DNA of 64,000 nucleotides from Streptosporangium nondiastaticum (GCF_003011965.1 NZ_PXWG01000001.1:124001-188000); one strand, 5' to 3'. Numbered from the stretch's first letter, positions 7,993 through 17,063 are shown. Program-made: numbers and translations. Notes: a model not told the origin generated them from the sequence alone.

Positions 7993-8643
7993 TCAGAGTC
8001 GCCCCACTGACCGCGGCGGGCCCGGTATGACCGGCGCGGGAAGGTCGAGAACGCGGGCGAGGGCGGCTGTGAGGGGAGTGCAGTAGTCAGGCAGGCACTT
8101 GGCGGCCCAGCCGGCTGCAAGCGCGAGGAAGCCGGTCAGGTCGCGCTCGACACCGGCGAGCAGGGGACGGAGCTCGGTGGCGGACAGCTCGATCACCGGA
8201 CTGTCGCTCTGCTCGGCGTTGACGGTGAGCCGGACGGTGTCGCCGAAACGCTCCGCAATCGGTGACACGGGGTCGTGGCCGAACCCGAGCAGGCTGCCGC
8301 TGTCGACGAGCTGGTGCCAGTCGCGCCAGTCCTCCAGCCCGTCGCAGCGCCCCGGCAGGAAGATGACGCCTGTGGAGCCGTCGGTGACTTGCAGGCCGCC
8401 CGGTGCGAGAGGGGCGTCGGAGGTCAGCAGTCCGTGAAGAAACGCGTCACGCGCCTCGGCCGGACGAGGCGGGCAGTCATCGTCGGGAGCGGCGTCGTTG
8501 TAGTCGGCGATGCGCATCACCGCCGCCCCGACCTCAGCAGGTGAGAGCTCACCGCTGAGAGGCAGGAAGCCGAACGACTCGATCTCGGCGACAGGCCAGA
8601 GGTCGAAGCCGTCGGGGGTGTAGATCTCCAGGACGGGCCGCAT
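7993..8643 (-). CDS. hypothetical protein, 216 aa
   Basis: ATG at 8643 gives MRPVLEIYTPDGFDLWPVAE. An in-frame upstream extension to 8847 is Arg/Ser-rich and unlikely. The product contains GGLQVTDGSTGVIFLPGRCD, then LEDWRDWHQLVDSGSLLGFG, a strand with DTVRLTVNAEQSDSPVIELS and a C-terminal helical AALARVLDLPAP. It looks like a soluble alpha/beta protein without signal peptide. Many streptomycetes have unnamed proteins with this W-R-D-W, 'GHDP' style, but I cannot assign a family or function. Confidence 0.65.
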   Translation of the reverse strand: MRPVLEIYTPDGFDLWPVAEIESFGFLPLSGELSPAEVGAAVMRIADYNDAAPDDDCPPRPAEARDAFLHGLLTSDAPLAPGGLQVTDGSTGVIFLPGRCDGLEDWRDWHQLVDSGSLLGFGHDPVSPIAERFGDTVRLTVNAEQSDSPVIELSATELRPLLAGVERDLTGFLALAAGWAAKCLPDYCTPLTAALARVLDLPAPVIPGPPRSVGRL

Positions 8644-8761
8644 CACAATCACCGGCGAAGTGTTCCGCACTCCCCGCCGCATCGCATCCCGGTTTCGCGG
8701 GGCGCTTTCGGTCTCGCTCGCGCCCGGAGATGCCGGGGAACCCCGGCTGGTGGCGCGTTCG

Positions 8762-9193
8762 TCAGGAGGAGAGCTGCGCGAGCACCCATTCAGGACCGGG
8801 GTTGACATGCGGACGGCCCGCCACCACGACGGTCGGCACCGTCTCATTGCCGTCGTTGGCCGCCCTCACCGCCTCCGCCCCGGCCGGATCCCGCCAGATG
8901 TCCACCCAGTGCAGCCGACGGGCGTTGCGGCCCAACCGGATCCGCAGCCGCAGGCAGTACTTGCAGCCCGCCCGCCAGTAGACGACCGGCCGTCCGTCGA
9001 TCGCACTGCGCTCCTGCGCCTCCTGTGCACCGATCGACCGTGGGAACGCCAGCGGCGAGTGCAGCCCCGCGAGCAGGGCGAACACCACCAGCAAGGGAAC
9101 GGCCACGCCGGGCGAGCCCCTGGCGACCAGCATGGCTGCAACGAGCAAGCCGCACGCCACGAGCAATATCGGCAAGGTCCAAGAGCGCGTCAT
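8762..9193 (-). CDS. membrane-anchored glutaredoxin/mycoredoxin-like protein
   Basis: ATG at 9193 gives MTRSWTLPILLVACGLLVAA. Two N-terminal hydrophobic segments (about residues 5-25 and 31-48) precede a C-terminal thioredoxin-fold domain of about 80 residues. That domain carries VVYWRAGCKYCLRLRIRLG with a C-x-x-C (C-K-Y-C) site, WVDIWRDPAGAEAVRAAN and the cis-Pro loop NETVPTVVVAGRPHVNPGP. This is the glutaredoxin arrangement (CxxC, TVPTVVV, G). It may reduce mixed disulfides, in actinomycetes with mycothiol, near the inner face of the membrane. The TM anchor is the less common part. Confidence 0.82.
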   Translation of the reverse strand: MTRSWTLPILLVACGLLVAAMLVARGSPGVAVPLLVVFALLAGLHSPLAFPRSIGAQEAQERSAIDGRPVVYWRAGCKYCLRLRIRLGRNARRLHWVDIWRDPAGAEAVRAANDGNETVPTVVVAGRPHVNPGPEWVLAQLSS

Positions 9194-9244
9194 GAGGCCG
9201 CAGGCTACCGGTGGCACAGACCGATCTGACCGACGGCCCCGCGT

Positions 9245-10180
9245 TCAGGCCCGCCCGTCGAACGCCGGCCCCAGCAGAACCTGGGCCCAGCGTGCCGGTC
9301 CCGGGCCGGGGCCGCTGACGCAGAACCAGAGGGTGCAGGTCCCTGCCGGGTCGTCGAGCGCGGTGAATTCACCGGCCTGGCCGTTCTTGGGGAGCCTGGG
9401 GCCGCGCTGGCGTTCGTTGACGAGAACCGCCTCGGGCGTGGTCGGCACAGTCGGGCCAAGGGGACTCATTCGGCGGGGAGTGAGCCGCAATTGCGCCCCC
9501 TTCTCCGACTCGAACACCCCGCCGTTCCCGCTCCCAGGGCCATTGCCCATCACGCCGGGAGATCCCTCCCCGAAGACGCCGGCGGCCCGTTCGCTCGCAC
9601 CGCGGACCCCGGAGGCAAGGGTGCTTTTCCCTTCGACCCCGAAATTGTTCTCGCTCTCCCCGCGGACCCCACCGTCATCGCCTTTCCCGCGGACGCCGAT
9701 GCCTGTGGCGCGCCCGCACACAGCCGACGGATCGGCTGCCTCCCAGGCGACGTCCCTGGCCGCGTCCTGCGAGTAGCCGACCACCCCGGGAGCGCCGCGG
9801 CCGAAGACCCCGGGCGAGGCAGTGGTGCCGGCGCCGAGAACGCCCGCATGTACTTGCTGCTCCTGCAGCTTGTCGCGGGGTGCGTCATGTACGTAGCCGA
9901 CCACGCCGTTCGCTCCGACGGCGACGAGGCCGTTGCCCGGCGGAAGGGTGCCCAGAGCCCCGCCGGTGGGCAGGGGGACGGTGCCTGACGCATGAACGGC
10001 ATCGACGCCCTCCGGTACGTCCCTGAGAACCCGGTCGTTCTCGATCGCCACACGCAGCACGTAGTCCTCGCCGTAGCCGTCCTCGTCACCACCTTTGGCG
10101 ACGAGGACGGTCCGCTCTTCGCTTTCGTTCGTCCGGCCCACGACCATTTTGTCGCCGGCGTTGTCGGCTCCTGCACCCAT
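9245..10180 (-). CDS. hypothetical protein with GVxG-type repeats
   Basis: A 311-residue product starting MGAGADNAGDKMVVGRTNES. The middle, about residues 80-220, repeats short units such as GANGVVGYVHDA, GAPGVVGYSQDA, GIGVRGKGDDGGVRG and GVEGKSTLASGVRGAS, ending GSPGVMGNGPGSGNGG. Such G-V-x-G units build beta-solenoid or trimeric fibre stalks like those of phage tail and receptor-binding proteins. The C-terminal 90 residues (LRLTPRRMSPLGPTVPTTPE, then a WFCVSGPG segment) look globular. There is no signal peptide. It may be a structural or adhesive protein; the function is unknown. Confidence 0.7.
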   Translation of the reverse strand: MGAGADNAGDKMVVGRTNESEERTVLVAKGGDEDGYGEDYVLRVAIENDRVLRDVPEGVDAVHASGTVPLPTGGALGTLPPGNGLVAVGANGVVGYVHDAPRDKLQEQQVHAGVLGAGTTASPGVFGRGAPGVVGYSQDAARDVAWEAADPSAVCGRATGIGVRGKGDDGGVRGESENNFGVEGKSTLASGVRGASERAAGVFGEGSPGVMGNGPGSGNGGVFESEKGAQLRLTPRRMSPLGPTVPTTPEAVLVNERQRGPRLPKNGQAGEFTALDDPAGTCTLWFCVSGPGPGPARWAQVLLGPAFDGRA

Positions 10181-10423
10181 AAGGGGTCCCCCTCCTCAGG
10201 ACGGCCTGGATTCGATGGTCCCATCCATCGCCCGGCGAGGCGGGGCCGTTGCGCAGGCGGAGTCCTCCAACCCGTGCCGTTCGGGGAAGCGGCCAGGGAT
10301 ACATCGATCAGAAGCGCCTGTCACAGGGGAGTCCCCGGCCTGTCGGGCAGGTCCCTCCACGAGCTCCGGCGGGAACAAGATCCACGTGTCTGATGCTGGT
10401 ACTGGCATGACTATGACATTGCA

Positions 10424-11125
10424 CTGGGTGGCAGGCTTCCGTTGCGCTCTGATCAGCCCTTACGAGACCTACCGGCTTTTCCCGTCAAGGAACTTCACCG
10501 ACCAGACCGTACGCCAGGTCCTGCGTCTGGACGGCGGTGGCGAAGCCGTTCGCATCCACCTGAGCAATAGATAAAGCGAGTTCACCCTCGCAGCCGGAGA
10601 GGAAGGCGTGAGCGACCCGGTGCCGGGCCGGGTGTCCGCCGGGGAGGAGCTCGCCCTCAGCCTGTACTTCCCGCACGACACAGGGCTCGCGGCCTTCTCC
10701 GCGATGGCCTCCGAGACCGGGTTCCTCGCCTCGGGCGACGTGACTGCTGCCCGCTCCCTGGACGGCGCAGAAGAGCTGGGGCTCTCCCGCTACTTCGTCT
10801 CCGGCATCGATGTCCTCGCCCCCCGAGGGCACCGCGGTCGCGGTGGCCTCCATCGACCCGCACTCCCGCAGCCGCTACCCACTGCCGATGAGCTCATCAA
10901 TGGATACATCGAGTTGTCCCGCAGGCTGTACGAGGCCGGACTCACCGTCATCGCCCATACGATCGGCCCCTACGCGGGCACCGTCTTCGAGGGCTACGAC
11001 ACCGAGGAGGGCCGGGCCGTCCGCCGCAAGGTCAACGAATGGATCCGCACGACCGACGTCTTCGACGCCGTGACGGACGTCGCGGCAGCGGTCGAGGATC
11101 CGGCCGGCCGAACCGGCGGGCGGGC
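10424..11125 (+). pseudogene. SGNH/GDSL hydrolase pseudogene
   Basis: Pieces of a secreted-type SGNH esterase follow one another: FTDQTVRQVLRLDGGGEAVR then HLSNR with an in-frame TAA (10572-10574); then, in the same frame, EEGVSDPVPGRV...ALSLYFPHDTG...RYFVSGIDVLAP; then ELINGYIELSRRLYEAGLTV..GPYAGTVFEGYDTEE..VRRKVNEWIRTTDVFDAV. Family members continue from IDVLAP into the GDSxTDG catalytic block and end with the D-x-x-H block. Here the GDS block is deleted and the C-terminal D/H block is missing, cut at the neighbouring LodB-like gene. It cannot be active. Confidence 0.75.
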
Positions 11126-11144
11126 CCGGGCTGTCTCCGGTTTG

Positions 11145-12344
11145 TCATGCCGGGCGTTGCCCGGGAGCCATGGGGGAGTGGGAGGAGTTGGTGCGGCGCT
11201 TCCAGAAAGGGTGCGCCGTCCAGCGACGTTCCTGGCCGTAGTAGTACGCGTGGTGGCCGAGGTAGGCGTCGGCGATGCCGTCGAGGAACGCGGTGTACTC
11301 GGTGAGGGCCTCGGTGACGGTGCCGCGCAGGCACAGGTCCACGGTGCGGCCCGCGTGGGCCCCGGTGTGCAGGGCGGTGAGGATGCCCTGGGAAGAGAGC
11401 GGGTCGAAGGCGAGGGCGGCGTCTCCGGCGGCGAGCCACCCCGTCCCCGCCGGTGGCGAGAGGCGCAGGCCGTGAGCGGCGGTCCAGCGCGGGGCGGCCG
11501 GGGGCGGGGCGTAGCCCTCCAGCCGGGTCCGCAGGTGCAGGGTGCGGGAGGCGTGGGCCAGGAATCCGGTGGGCGTGCGCAGTGCGGGAGGGGCGAGGTC
11601 GGCGTCGGTCAGATGTGCCACGAGCCGGCCGGCGGGGATCCTGACGGTGTACCACCAGCCGCCGGGCACCGCCTCGACGAGCGTCCGCAGGTCATCGTCC
11701 GAGCCCCGGCCGTGCGGCAAGCGGCGGTCGAAGAGGGTGTAGGCGGCGACGAGCCGGTCCTGGCGGTGCCGGACGGCCCGGCGGCGGCCGATGACGCAGC
11801 GGCGACCGGTCGCGTCGACGACCCAGTCGCAGGGCAGTTCCTCGACGGCGCCCTCCCGGCGCAGCAGGACATGCCGGCCGGATGCATGGGCGCGGTGGCC
11901 TACGACGCCGGCCCGGCGGAACTCGGCGCCGGCTGCGAGGGCGGCACTGCGCAGCGAGGCGTCGAAGCGAGGCCGGTCGAGATGGCGGCCGTGGCCGTTC
12001 GGGTCGAGGACGTCACTGCGGTCGTAGAGCTCCGGCGATCCCCAGGAGGCGAGGATTCCGGTGGACCGCAGGTGCCGGTCGGCCGTGACGTGCGGCCACA
12101 GGCCCAGGTCGTGCAGGAGCGGCCGGGCTGCGGGTGGGAGGGTCTCTCCGATGGTGAACCGTGCGGTGGCCTCGGTGGCCTCGGTGGCCCCGGTCGCCCC
12201 GGTCGGGTCGGCGTGCTGGTCGACGAGGAGGACGCGGCGGCCGGCCCGGGCCAGGACCAGGGCCGCCACGGCGCCCGCGGGGCCGCCGCCGGCCACGACC
12301 ACTTCGAAGTGCCCGCTCGCCGAGGGCGCGGTGCGGGTGTTCAT
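11145..12344 (-). CDS. LodB-like FAD-dependent oxidoreductase
   Basis: The 399-residue product has an N-terminal Rossmann fold (FEVVVAGGGPAGAVAALVLA, G-x-G-x-x-G near residues 19-24) and a second FAD motif GWLAAGDAALAFDPLSSQGI near residue 310, as in the tryptophan-halogenase/geranylgeranyl reductase-like group to which LodB belongs. In known systems LodB is needed to form the cysteine tryptophylquinone (CTQ) cofactor in LodA. The start ATG overlaps the stop of the upstream LodA-type gene (ATGA), so the two are translationally coupled, just as expected for this pair. A Thr/Ala/Glu repeat near residue 50 (GATGATEATEAT) comes from a 9-bp DNA repeat. Cytosolic. Confidence 0.88.
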   Translation of the reverse strand: MNTRTAPSASGHFEVVVAGGGPAGAVAALVLARAGRRVLLVDQHADPTGATGATEATEATARFTIGETLPPAARPLLHDLGLWPHVTADRHLRSTGILASWGSPELYDRSDVLDPNGHGRHLDRPRFDASLRSAALAAGAEFRRAGVVGHRAHASGRHVLLRREGAVEELPCDWVVDATGRRCVIGRRRAVRHRQDRLVAAYTLFDRRLPHGRGSDDDLRTLVEAVPGGWWYTVRIPAGRLVAHLTDADLAPPALRTPTGFLAHASRTLHLRTRLEGYAPPPAAPRWTAAHGLRLSPPAGTGWLAAGDAALAFDPLSSQGILTALHTGAHAGRTVDLCLRGTVTEALTEYTAFLDGIADAYLGHHAYYYGQERRWTAHPFWKRRTNSSHSPMAPGQRPA

Positions 12345-15300
12345 GGTCGGTCCTGGTAGCGGACGATCTTCTCGAAGTAGCCCGCCAGCACCTCCTCGTC
12401 GGGGCGGTCCACCGTACGCAGGGCGGCGTCCACCGCTTCGTCCCGGTGGGCGGGGTCGGCGGCCTCGGGCACGTGCAGGAACACCAGGTTGCGCCGGTCG
12501 GGAGGGGGCGTGCTCGGGGTGAAGCTCACTTCGGACTCCACCAGCACGGCCCGGGGCAGCTCCGGGTCGTCGGCCGGTCCCTCGCGCCGTTCGACGAGGC
12601 CGAGCTTGCCGAAGTCCTTGACCATGGCGTTCATCTGGGCGGCGGGGCTGGTGGCGGGCAGCCACCTGTCCCACACGGCGCGGTTCTCGAAGGCGGTCCG
12701 GCGCTCCTCGGGGGTGCGTGTGGTGTCGATGACGGTCTTGTAGTCCGCTTCCGTGAGGACATGGTTGGGGACGCGCGCCGGCCAGAAGGTCGGCAGGTAG
12801 AGGTCGTAGCGGTGGTTGTAGCCGGAGCGGCAGCGGGCGGTGTCGGTCTGCCAGGGAACGGCCATCCACCGGGTGAGGTCTCCCGGTCCCTGTGCGTGCA
12901 GCGGGCCGTCGTCCGCGACCGCCTGCTGGGGCGTGAGGGTCGGACCGTACGAGGGTTCGGGTTCGGCGGGGTCGCGGTGCCGCAGCCGGAAGGGTGCGGC
13001 GTACATGGTCAGGTGGCGCATCGGCCAGGTGAACTCGCAGCCCGGGTGGAAGGCGTCGGCCAGGCAGAAGGACAGGGCGGCCCGGTCCAGAGCCCGGGGC
13101 CGCTCGGTCAGTGGCAGGTCGTCGAGGGACGCGGGCGCCGTGGCGGCCGGGTCGTAGTCGGCGTGGAAGTCCCCTGCGGCCCAGCGGTCGAGCAGCCGGT
13201 ACTGCAGTGGGGTGAGCGCCAGGTGCTGCCGCGGGGAGGGAGGGCGCGTGCCCATGGCGTCCCCGTAGATCGCGGGCCACGGAACGGGAGAGGCGGCGTC
13301 GCGGTCCATGTCCCGCATCGTCGCCCAGATCTGGTGGCGCAGTTCGGCGTTGCGGTCGCCCGGGTCGCCGGGGTGGTCGCTGGGGGAGGCCAGCCTGGCG
13401 AGCCGCTCGGGTGCGAGGAGGTGCTCGCGTCCGGCGTGTCCGAAGTGGGCCGCGAAGCCGTGGTTGACCCATTGGAGGTCGCACAGGCGCCGCAGCAGCG
13501 GCAGTACTTCGCGGGTGAAGGAGACCTCCTTCGGAGGTGCGAGGGTGCCCGCGGACACGAAGAGGTCGCGCAGCAGGTCGTACATCGTGCGTACCGACTT
13601 GAGCTCCGGCGCGTAGTTCGGGGGAGCGACCACGACCCAGGCGGGGTCGACCGGTACGGGGCGCCCGTCGATGCGGACCTCGGCGGTCACGGGGCCGTCG
13701 GAGACGTCGTCGTGCCAGGTGTCGTTGTTGGCGAAGTGTCCCGCGGGGGTGTTGGTGATGGAGGCGGAGACCCCGCGGCCACCGAGGAAGAGCAGCCGGC
13801 CGGCGGCATCCGTGCGCAGCTCGCCCAGGTAGACGGGTCTGTCCATGAAGGTGCCGGTGTCGAAGACGTACTCGGGCTTGCCCGAGCGGTTGCTGCCGCG
13901 GATGGACCGGGGTCCGGGGTCGATGACGAGGCGGTGCCGTTCGGTTTGCGGGACGTCGGCGTTGCGCAGGGTGGTGGCGGGGGCCTGGGCCGCTTCCGGG
14001 ATGTCCAGTGCCAGCTGGAACTGGTACCAGGCGGCCTTCTTGTTGGCCACGTGCACGGTCCACTTGAGGTCGGCGCTGTCCGAGGTGAGCTCGGCGACCA
14101 CGTCGCCGGCGGCGTTGTAGCCGTACACACGGAAGCGGGCCGCCTGGCGTTTGAGGGCACCGGTCGCGTCCTTGTAGCTGCCGGTCGGCAGCGGAGGGGC
14201 ATCTTCCATCTCAGGGCCGAGGAAGAACTCCTCGGTGCTGTCGCCGATCCGGGCCACTCCGATCGCGGGGTGGATCGCGGCACGGACGATCCGGGTGTCG
14301 CGGCCGGGTGCTTCGGCGGACGCCGGACGCGCCGGGCCGGGCTCCACCACCGGAACCCCGTTCGCGTCGCGGCGGCGGGCGGCGGAGGCGGCGTAGACGA
14401 TCTTGCGGGCCTCGCCGAGGCTGCCGACCGGCTGGTGCTCGGGCAGGCTGTGCCAGGGGTTGCAGGCGAAGTTGTCCCCGTAGGCCTCCTGGCCGCGGGC
14501 CGTGACGTCCTGCCGGTGCAGGGTCAGCCTCGCCACCTTCACCGGCGCGCTCAGCGATTCTTCCCAGCGCACGGTCGCGCGGTCCAGCGGCATGCTGTCC
14601 GGGTCCGTGCGGAACTGCAGCAGCAGGTCGAAGGCGGCCTCGCCGGTGGCCAGCCGGTAGTGCAGATCACCGCGGAGGAAGGAGGGGTTCTCGTCCGCCG
14701 GAGTCGCGTGCGGGTCGCCCTGCGCGCAGCCGGCCGGTACGAGCTTGTACTTCACGTGCCGGTCCGTGCCGAAGGCGTACGGGAGCACACCCCAGTACGT
14801 GGCGGTCAGTACGCTCTCCTCGGGCTTGCGCATCTCCCGCAGGATCCGGTCGGTGGCCGGATGGTCGCGCCGGTAGGCCACGGGGTCCTGCTGGAACTCG
14901 CACATGTCCCGGGCGGTGTCGACGAAGAAGACGTCGTGGTTCTGCAGGACCAGGTCCTGGGTGTCCGCCCGGCTCTCCTGCTCCATCAGCTTCGGGCCGG
15001 GCACGCCGAACAGTTTGATGCCGGCGCCGGCAGTCCTGCGCAGGTCCGGCCGGTCCGGAAGGACGTCGCTGGAGAAGCGCACCCAGGCCGCGAGGCCCTT
15101 CTGCTCCTTCGCGGCCCGGAGGAATCCGATGCTCAGGTCGGGTGGGAGAGCAGGGTCGACCATGAGTACGCCGCGGGCGGCACCATGGAATTTGACGAAG
15201 ACCGGCCGCAGGACCGGGTCCTGCCCCTGGGCGATCCTGCCTCCCATCCGCTTGTCCACGAACTCGGCCACCAGGGACGTGACGGGATCGGTGGCACAGT

Positions 15301-15349
15301 CGGGGAGCGCCTCCGGGGAATCCCCGGGGACAGCGGACGTCCCGCTCAT
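12341..15349 (-). CDS. catalase-like domain fused to LodA/GoxA-type CTQ oxidase
   Basis: The 1002-residue product has two parts. Residues about 40-330 are a catalase-like haem domain: distal His55 in VKFHGAARG, a QNHDVFFVDTARDMCEF segment, NPWHSLPEHQPVGSLGEARK and a proximal R-x-x-x-Y (R315-Y319). Residues about 350-1002 are a LodA-type domain: AAIHPAIGVARIGDSTEEFF, LVIDPGPRSI and VVVAPPNYAPELKSVRTMYD. The likely CTQ pair is Cys771 (FHPGCEFTWP) and Trp833 (AVPWQTD), 62 residues apart, against 65 in Marinomonas LodA. LodA enzymes oxidise free amino acids to aldehyde or ketoacid, ammonia and H2O2. Stand-alone LodA proteins are about 700 residues, so this is a fusion. A GGAGGG ribosome-binding site precedes the ATG. 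No signal peptide. Confidence 0.88.
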   Translation of the reverse strand: MSGTSAVPGDSPEALPDCATDPVTSLVAEFVDKRMGGRIAQGQDPVLRPVFVKFHGAARGVLMVDPALPPDLSIGFLRAAKEQKGLAAWVRFSSDVLPDRPDLRRTAGAGIKLFGVPGPKLMEQESRADTQDLVLQNHDVFFVDTARDMCEFQQDPVAYRRDHPATDRILREMRKPEESVLTATYWGVLPYAFGTDRHVKYKLVPAGCAQGDPHATPADENPSFLRGDLHYRLATGEAAFDLLLQFRTDPDSMPLDRATVRWEESLSAPVKVARLTLHRQDVTARGQEAYGDNFACNPWHSLPEHQPVGSLGEARKIVYAASAARRRDANGVPVVEPGPARPASAEAPGRDTRIVRAAIHPAIGVARIGDSTEEFFLGPEMEDAPPLPTGSYKDATGALKRQAARFRVYGYNAAGDVVAELTSDSADLKWTVHVANKKAAWYQFQLALDIPEAAQAPATTLRNADVPQTERHRLVIDPGPRSIRGSNRSGKPEYVFDTGTFMDRPVYLGELRTDAAGRLLFLGGRGVSASITNTPAGHFANNDTWHDDVSDGPVTAEVRIDGRPVPVDPAWVVVAPPNYAPELKSVRTMYDLLRDLFVSAGTLAPPKEVSFTREVLPLLRRLCDLQWVNHGFAAHFGHAGREHLLAPERLARLASPSDHPGDPGDRNAELRHQIWATMRDMDRDAASPVPWPAIYGDAMGTRPPSPRQHLALTPLQYRLLDRWAAGDFHADYDPAATAPASLDDLPLTERPRALDRAALSFCLADAFHPGCEFTWPMRHLTMYAAPFRLRHRDPAEPEPSYGPTLTPQQAVADDGPLHAQGPGDLTRWMAVPWQTDTARCRSGYNHRYDLYLPTFWPARVPNHVLTEADYKTVIDTTRTPEERRTAFENRAVWDRWLPATSPAAQMNAMVKDFGKLGLVERREGPADDPELPRAVLVESEVSFTPSTPPPDRRNLVFLHVPEAADPAHRDEAVDAALRTVDRPDEEVLAGYFEKIVRYQDRP

Positions 15350-15480
15350 GGTGTGGCCCTCCTGCCGGCGGAGTCATGGGCTGTGCGGGTGACTTTCGGC
15401 ATCCGTACGGGTGCCCTCGCGTCGGATGCGACCGGAGCGACGTGTTCCGACGACTTCGTCCTGCTTATCTCATAAAGTTC

Positions 15481-15493
15481 AGCATGAAATGCT
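15481..15493. promoter_or_regulatory. short inverted repeat in the divergent promoter region
   Basis: AGCAT-GAA-ATGCT lies in an AT-rich patch (15463-15510) between the divergent LodA-type and nitroreductase-like genes. The patch is the only AT-rich stretch in the 289-bp gap, so the promoters are probably here and the dyad could be an operator. The protein that binds it is not known. Confidence 0.35.
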
Positions 15494-15638
15494 CCTATGT
15501 GGCATAAATCGCCCCCATGGGTCAAAGTAAGGTCCGATGCGCGACCGGCAGGGTCTCCAGGGCATGAACGAGGAGCGCCGAGGAGGGTTTCGAGGCCGTT
15601 CAATCTGTTCTCGACCCATACCAAGGAGGACCCGGCCC

Positions 15639-17018
15639 ATGCAGACATACGGCCACGCCGGTCTCGACGCCCTCATGACCCGGCCGCTGCTCACCTCGGT
15701 CTGGCATCGCCGCACCCACCGGGTCAGCCGCGGCAGTTCGGTCGAGGCCGGCTCGATGAGCTGGGCCTCCACGCAGCCACGCACGCCCCTGACAGAGCTC
15801 GAAGAGGCCGTCCTGATCGCCATGACGGGATGCACCGGCCTCACCATGCCGGACCGCCCGTTCGCCGACCCCCGTGACGGCAAGCCGATCATGGCCAAGC
15901 CGAACCTCAACATGGCCGGACGGACCGCGGGCAGCCCCGACAACGCCCAGGGCACGCACTTCTTCCTGATCAACGACACCGGCACCTACTTCCTGCGCAA
16001 ACTCCCTCCTCCCGCCGACGGCTCACCGGCGGTGTCCGACACCGAGACCCTGTGCGCGCGTGCCGCCGAGGCGAAGGTGCGGCTGCTCGACCACCGCATC
16101 GACGTGCCGCACGGGAACCGGGACTTCCCGGCCTACCTCGACTCCAACCGGTTCCTGTCGAACCTGCCGGGCACCACTGTCCTGTTCCCGGTGGTCGACC
16201 TCTCCCGGCAGTACATCAACGGGATGATGTACCTGCTGACCCAGCCCGAGGGAGCACGGCCCACCATCGTCGACGATCGCAACTTCTACCGCCCCGCGGG
16301 TGTGAAGAAGTGGATGAAGTCGGGATTCCTGAACAAGGACATCAAGCTCCCCCTCGGCGCCATCTGGGCGATGCGCACACAGATCGAGGCGGACCTGCTG
16401 CTTCAGAACCTCATGCTCACCGCCGACGCCATGGGCCTGGGCGCTTGGATCCACGCATCGCTCGCCCCACCGGTCATGCTGGGCGACCCCAAGTTCCGCA
16501 AGACCTACGGTGCGATGCTCGGTTTCGACTGGGCCACCCCTCGCTGGAAACCCGCGGACCTCCTGCGGTGGCACGTGCCCCTGCCCCGCTTTTCCGGCCT
16601 GCGAGCGACCACCGTGGGCCTGCGCCACGACGGAGAGCACCTGATCAAGGCGATGTGCCCGCCGAACTACGCCTCGATGGCCGACGCGGTCGACGCCGTC
16701 GTGGCGGACAAGTTCGGGCCGAAGGGCATCTACTCCGACGAGGGGCTGTTCGCACGCATCTACCGAGGCGAGTTCGGGTCCCAGTACCTGCGCCAGGCCA
16801 GTGACTACTCCGCCGACGTCATCGCGTGCACACGCGACATCTGCACCTACATCTACGAGACCCACGGGCGATTTCCCGCGCACTGCGACACGATCCACGC
16901 CCCGGGGGTCTGGCTGCAGGCGCATCACGTCGAGAACGACTACTACGAGCGCTTCTTCCGCAACGGGCTGACCGAGGACCACCGGCTGCACGACCAGCGG
17001 TGGCACACAACCGGGTGA
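15639..17018 (+). CDS. nitroreductase-superfamily-like protein, 459 aa
   Basis: ATG at 15639 follows a strong AAGGAGGA site. The product starts MQTYGHAGLDALMTRPLLTS. Nitroreductase-like signs are RRTHRVSRGSSVEAGSMSWA with PLTELEEAVLIAMTGCTG in the N-terminal half, and later ADLLLQNLMLTADAMGLGAW before a possible FMN contact region (IHASLAPPVMLGDP). At 459 residues it is about twice the size of a simple nitroreductase. The C-terminal 150 residues have conserved-looking Y/H-rich motifs (AHCDTIHAPGVWLQAHHVEN and DYYERFF) that I cannot place. It is divergent from the LodA-type gene. A flavin-dependent oxidoreductase role in the same pathway is inferred. Confidence 0.6.
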   Translation: MQTYGHAGLDALMTRPLLTSVWHRRTHRVSRGSSVEAGSMSWASTQPRTPLTELEEAVLIAMTGCTGLTMPDRPFADPRDGKPIMAKPNLNMAGRTAGSPDNAQGTHFFLINDTGTYFLRKLPPPADGSPAVSDTETLCARAAEAKVRLLDHRIDVPHGNRDFPAYLDSNRFLSNLPGTTVLFPVVDLSRQYINGMMYLLTQPEGARPTIVDDRNFYRPAGVKKWMKSGFLNKDIKLPLGAIWAMRTQIEADLLLQNLMLTADAMGLGAWIHASLAPPVMLGDPKFRKTYGAMLGFDWATPRWKPADLLRWHVPLPRFSGLRATTVGLRHDGEHLIKAMCPPNYASMADAVDAVVADKFGPKGIYSDEGLFARIYRGEFGSQYLRQASDYSADVIACTRDICTYIYETHGRFPAHCDTIHAPGVWLQAHHVENDYYERFFRNGLTEDHRLHDQRWHTTG

Positions 17019-17063
17019 GCCGTGCGCAGCCGTCAGCCGCCAGTGGCTGGTGACCGTGCCTTC

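Noticed and set aside
10608..12359. One 583-codon plus-strand frame joining the SGNH piece to a long tail
   Set aside because: Only the first 170 codons are SGNH-like; the rest is antisense to LodB, so it is not a fusion protein.
12161..15475. A 1104-codon plus-strand open frame
   Set aside because: It is the antisense shadow of the LodA/LodB genes; Gly/Val/Arg-rich with no domain, while the minus strand carries complete conserved motifs.
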